Shown here piece after piece: positions 61,883-64,000 of a stretch of DNA of 64,000 bases; the stretch's first letter is position 1; each line of letters starts with the position of its first letter. Position numbers and translations under genes: made by a program. The notes beneath the pieces are model-generated. The model ran no database searches, was not told where the DNA came from, and worked only from the letters and a program-made list of their open reading frames with translations. The stretch is from the NCBI GenBank assembly GCA_024275635.1, contig JAJRYT010000007.1, positions 46,035 to 110,034 on the forward strand, given 5' to 3'. The DNA is from Chloroflexota bacterium. GTDB lineage: Bacteria > Chloroflexota > Anaerolineae > Promineifilales > Promineifilaceae.

Positions 61883-63829
61883 ATGCGAATTGACAACCAT
61901 TTTGATATTAAGTTTGCCGATGATATTGCCAAACTTGAATCGTATAACAAACACCTCTACCGTCCCAACACTTACTTGCATAAGTGGTGGGCGCGGCGAT
62001 GTGGCAGTACGTTCCGTGCTATTTTGAAGCATCTTGTACCTGATGACGCGCATCAAAACTATTATGCGCCCGGTGGATTGGAAGGCAAAATCATTTTAGA
62101 CCCGATGATGGGCGGCGGCACGACGGTGCATGAAGCGATTCGGCTTGGCGCTAATGTCGTGGGGGCCGATATTGATCCAATTCCTGTTTTGCAAGCCCGC
62201 GCAACCTTGTCTGAATTACCCTTGGCGGAATTAGAAGCCGCTTTTAATCGATTTTACGACAATCTTTATGCGGAATTAGCTCCTTTGTATCGAACAACCT
62301 GCCCCACATGCGCGCTGTCATATGAATTACGGTTTAATTTGTACGGCTTGCGGCGGCAATGTCAGTGTGGCGGCTCGTCGGTCAACGAGGCGCTTTTCGT
62401 GGATTCTTTGATTTTGCGTTACAACAGCGATGGTTCGATTTTCCATATTCACCCTGAATCGCATGATATTTATCTTGACGACAAGTTGCTTTCTGCATCT
62501 GATGCAGCAGACAAATTGCCTATTTTGGAGAAGAAAGTAAAAACTTGTTCGCACTGTCACACTGCGTATAAAGAAGATATTGCCATCCCCTTTTATCAAC
62601 GATACCAACCCATCGCTATTGTAGGAGAATGCAAGGAACATGGCTTATTTTTGGCCGCGCCGCAGCAAGCAGACCGGGACATTATCGCTCACGCCAATAA
62701 ATGCCGCGCCCAATTGCCTTTTTCGGCCGACGATTTCCGTATAGAATTTGGCCCAAAATCTCAGGATCTGCTTAATCGAGGCGTTGCCAGTTATCTGGAT
62801 TTGTTTTCCAGTCGTCAATTATTGTTTTTGAATCGGACAATTGAGCATTTAGAAGCCTTTGAGCCGCTTGTTCGCCTGAATCTGGCATTGTTGGTGTCCA
62901 CATCGCTGGAGTTTAATGCGATGTTGTGTGGGTATAAAGGGGCAAAGAAAAATCGGCCGGGCGCAATCCGACACACGTTTGCCCATCACGCTTATTCGTT
63001 TCCTTACACTGCGCTGGAGAATAATCCGCTCTATCGAAAGAAACAGTCAGGGAATTTACAGAACTTGTTTTACAGTCGCATCGTTCGCGGCCGTCGCTGG
63101 GCAAAGGAACCTGTGGAGCGCGTGATTAACGGAAACGACCGACCCCAGAAGGTTGTCATTTCAGGCGAGGTTGATGAAGGGGTTGAAGTCGTCCAATTTA
63201 CTGATTTACAGAAAGGATCGCGGCGCTTTATGTTGTTGCAAGGATCTTCGGCGGCATTGTCTGTTCCCAATGACAGCGTAGATTACGTGATTACTGATCC
63301 GCCCTATTTCGATAGTGTTCAGTACAGCGACTTGGCCGCGTTTTTCCGCGTCTGGCTGCGTAAGCTGCTGCCGGATGCCGCCAATTGGGCGTATTCGTTA
63401 GACGAAGCGGCCGTAGACCAGCAGGCAAATGGTAATGGGCAATACACTGCTATTTTAAGCGGTATTTTTGATGAGTGTCACCGTGTTTTGAAGAAAGAAA
63501 ACGGCCGACTCGTATTCACTTTTCATCATTGGAACCCTAAAGGATGGTCGGCGTTAACCAAAACTCTGAAACGGGCTGGATTTATTCTCGTGAACCGTTA
63601 CGTCGTTCACGCGGAAAATCCATCATCCGTACACATTGCCAACCAAAACGCACTGCTGCATGATGTGATCTTGGTTTTGGCCCCGGCCGAATCGGGAATC
63701 AGACAGGATTGGGAACTGCCGTATCGCGTTAATATGGACGACAGCCAGGCTTTTTGCCAGGATTGCGGCACAGTAATGGGTTGGATGCTTAATCAGGATT
63801 TGCCAGAGGATGTGATTGCTTCCAAATAG
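61883..63829 (+). CDS. Zn-ribbon-containing DNA amino-methyltransferase (COG1743/DUF1156-like)
   Basis: A 648-residue modification enzyme paired with the NotI-family endonuclease. The N-terminus has YRPNTYLHKWWARR, then the SAM loop DPMMGGGTTVHEAIRLGANV and, at the far end of the protein, the catalytic ITDPPYFDSVQYSDL. The gap between motifs I and IV is long. Zinc-ribbon-like cysteines are seen as CPTC...CQCGG, CSHCHTAYK and CQDCGTVMG. DPPY enzymes methylate an exocyclic amine; if the site has no adenine (CGGCCG or GCGGCCGC) the product must be N4-methylcytosine. It protects the host from the partner enzyme. Confidence 0.85.
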   Translation: MRIDNHFDIKFADDIAKLESYNKHLYRPNTYLHKWWARRCGSTFRAILKHLVPDDAHQNYYAPGGLEGKIILDPMMGGGTTVHEAIRLGANVVGADIDPIPVLQARATLSELPLAELEAAFNRFYDNLYAELAPLYRTTCPTCALSYELRFNLYGLRRQCQCGGSSVNEALFVDSLILRYNSDGSIFHIHPESHDIYLDDKLLSASDAADKLPILEKKVKTCSHCHTAYKEDIAIPFYQRYQPIAIVGECKEHGLFLAAPQQADRDIIAHANKCRAQLPFSADDFRIEFGPKSQDLLNRGVASYLDLFSSRQLLFLNRTIEHLEAFEPLVRLNLALLVSTSLEFNAMLCGYKGAKKNRPGAIRHTFAHHAYSFPYTALENNPLYRKKQSGNLQNLFYSRIVRGRRWAKEPVERVINGNDRPQKVVISGEVDEGVEVVQFTDLQKGSRRFMLLQGSSAALSVPNDSVDYVITDPPYFDSVQYSDLAAFFRVWLRKLLPDAANWAYSLDEAAVDQQANGNGQYTAILSGIFDECHRVLKKENGRLVFTFHHWNPKGWSALTKTLKRAGFILVNRYVVHAENPSSVHIANQNALLHDVILVLAPAESGIRQDWELPYRVNMDDSQAFCQDCGTVMGWMLNQDLPEDVIASK

Positions 63830-63868
63830 GTTGGCCTGCTGTCCAACACGGATGTGCAGTTTCTAGTT

Positions 63869-64000
63869 CTAACATTTTTTGTTGCTGACCTGAAAGCCCT
63901 GTAATGAGGTGGCCACAAGCAGGTTTTCAAGCCAATTGTCACGATAGACAAAACCGTTGAGTTTATGGACGGGTGATTGATACATCTCGCGCACTTTGGC
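63869..64000 (-). CDS. C-terminal end of an unidentified gene, cut by the window edge
   Basis: The minus-strand frame reads AKVREMYQSPVHKLNGFVYR, then DNWLENLLVATSLQGFQVSN and KKC-stop. Codon use and residue mix look like real protein. The product is unknown. It is convergent with the methylase gene. Confidence 0.55.
   Translation of the reverse strand, partial: AKVREMYQSPVHKLNGFVYRDNWLENLLVATSLQGFQVSNKKC

Overview
The window is 64 kb of moderately GC-rich bacterial chromosome (about 54% GC by eye). It carries a complete 14-subunit complex I operon, an RpoD/DnaG pair, a Pdh-type 2-oxoacid dehydrogenase cluster, LppX-like and DUF3048 lipoproteins and an EagI/NotI-type restriction system. The protein repertoire and the style of intergenic DNA suggest a Chloroflexota bacterium, probably Anaerolineae-like. 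That placement is an inference from gene content; no rRNA lies in the window.

Layout. 0.1-4.4 kb (+): homoserine kinase, then pyruvate dehydrogenase E1alpha, E1beta and E2, with E1beta broken by an in-frame stop. 4.6-10.3 kb (+): an OmpR-type regulator, a receiver-GAF-PAS histidine kinase, a PucR-type regulator and a DadA-like FAD oxidase. 10.3-13.2 kb: a degraded AT-richer island with a truncated DUF4365 gene, two small orphan ORFs, a PIN-domain toxin-antitoxin pair, a decapitated ABC-2 permease and an IS1-family transposase stump. 13.3-29.2 kb (-): nuoA-N, with a metallophosphoesterase between nuoM and nuoN and a premature stop near the 3' end of nuoD. 29.4-33.1 kb (-): rpoD and dnaG. 33.5-47.7 kb: housekeeping and accessory genes, including a TIGR01777 epimerase, a CpaF ATPase, a two-component system, an MFS carrier, an ECF sigma factor, a formyltransferase, a kinase-aminotransferase fusion, a YggX-like protein, a radical SAM protein and YqeB. 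47.8-53.3 kb (-): a four-gene polar amino-acid ABC importer. 54-58.5 kb: a DUF3048 lipoprotein, a tyrosine phenol-lyase-type enzyme with an Lrp regulator, and asd behind a T-box leader. 59-60.9 kb (+): arsR-arsM, divergent from asd, and a YjjX/DUF84 NTPase. 60.97-63.8 kb (+): a NotI/EagI-family endonuclease and a Zn-ribbon DNA methylase. The right edge cuts an unidentified minus-strand gene.

Two layers of structure run across the genes. The first is the octamer ACGGCCGT (often AACGGCCGTT), which occurs about 75 times by eye count where roughly one or two would be expected. It behaves like a highly iterated palindrome, and it is absent from the degraded island and from the restriction-modification locus. 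The second is a set of intergenic elements, each built from degenerate 7-8 bp words repeated in tandem and usually mirrored as an inverted set. Each site uses its own word, and two such arrays lie inside a coding region and one inside the T-box leader.

The point of most interest is that the core of the iterated palindrome, CGGCCG, is the recognition sequence of EagI, a relative of NotI, and a NotI/EagI-family endonuclease with a partner methylase is encoded here. The endonuclease also appears to have lost a catalytic acid. Whether the palindrome and the enzyme are functionally linked is a testable inference, not something the sequence proves.
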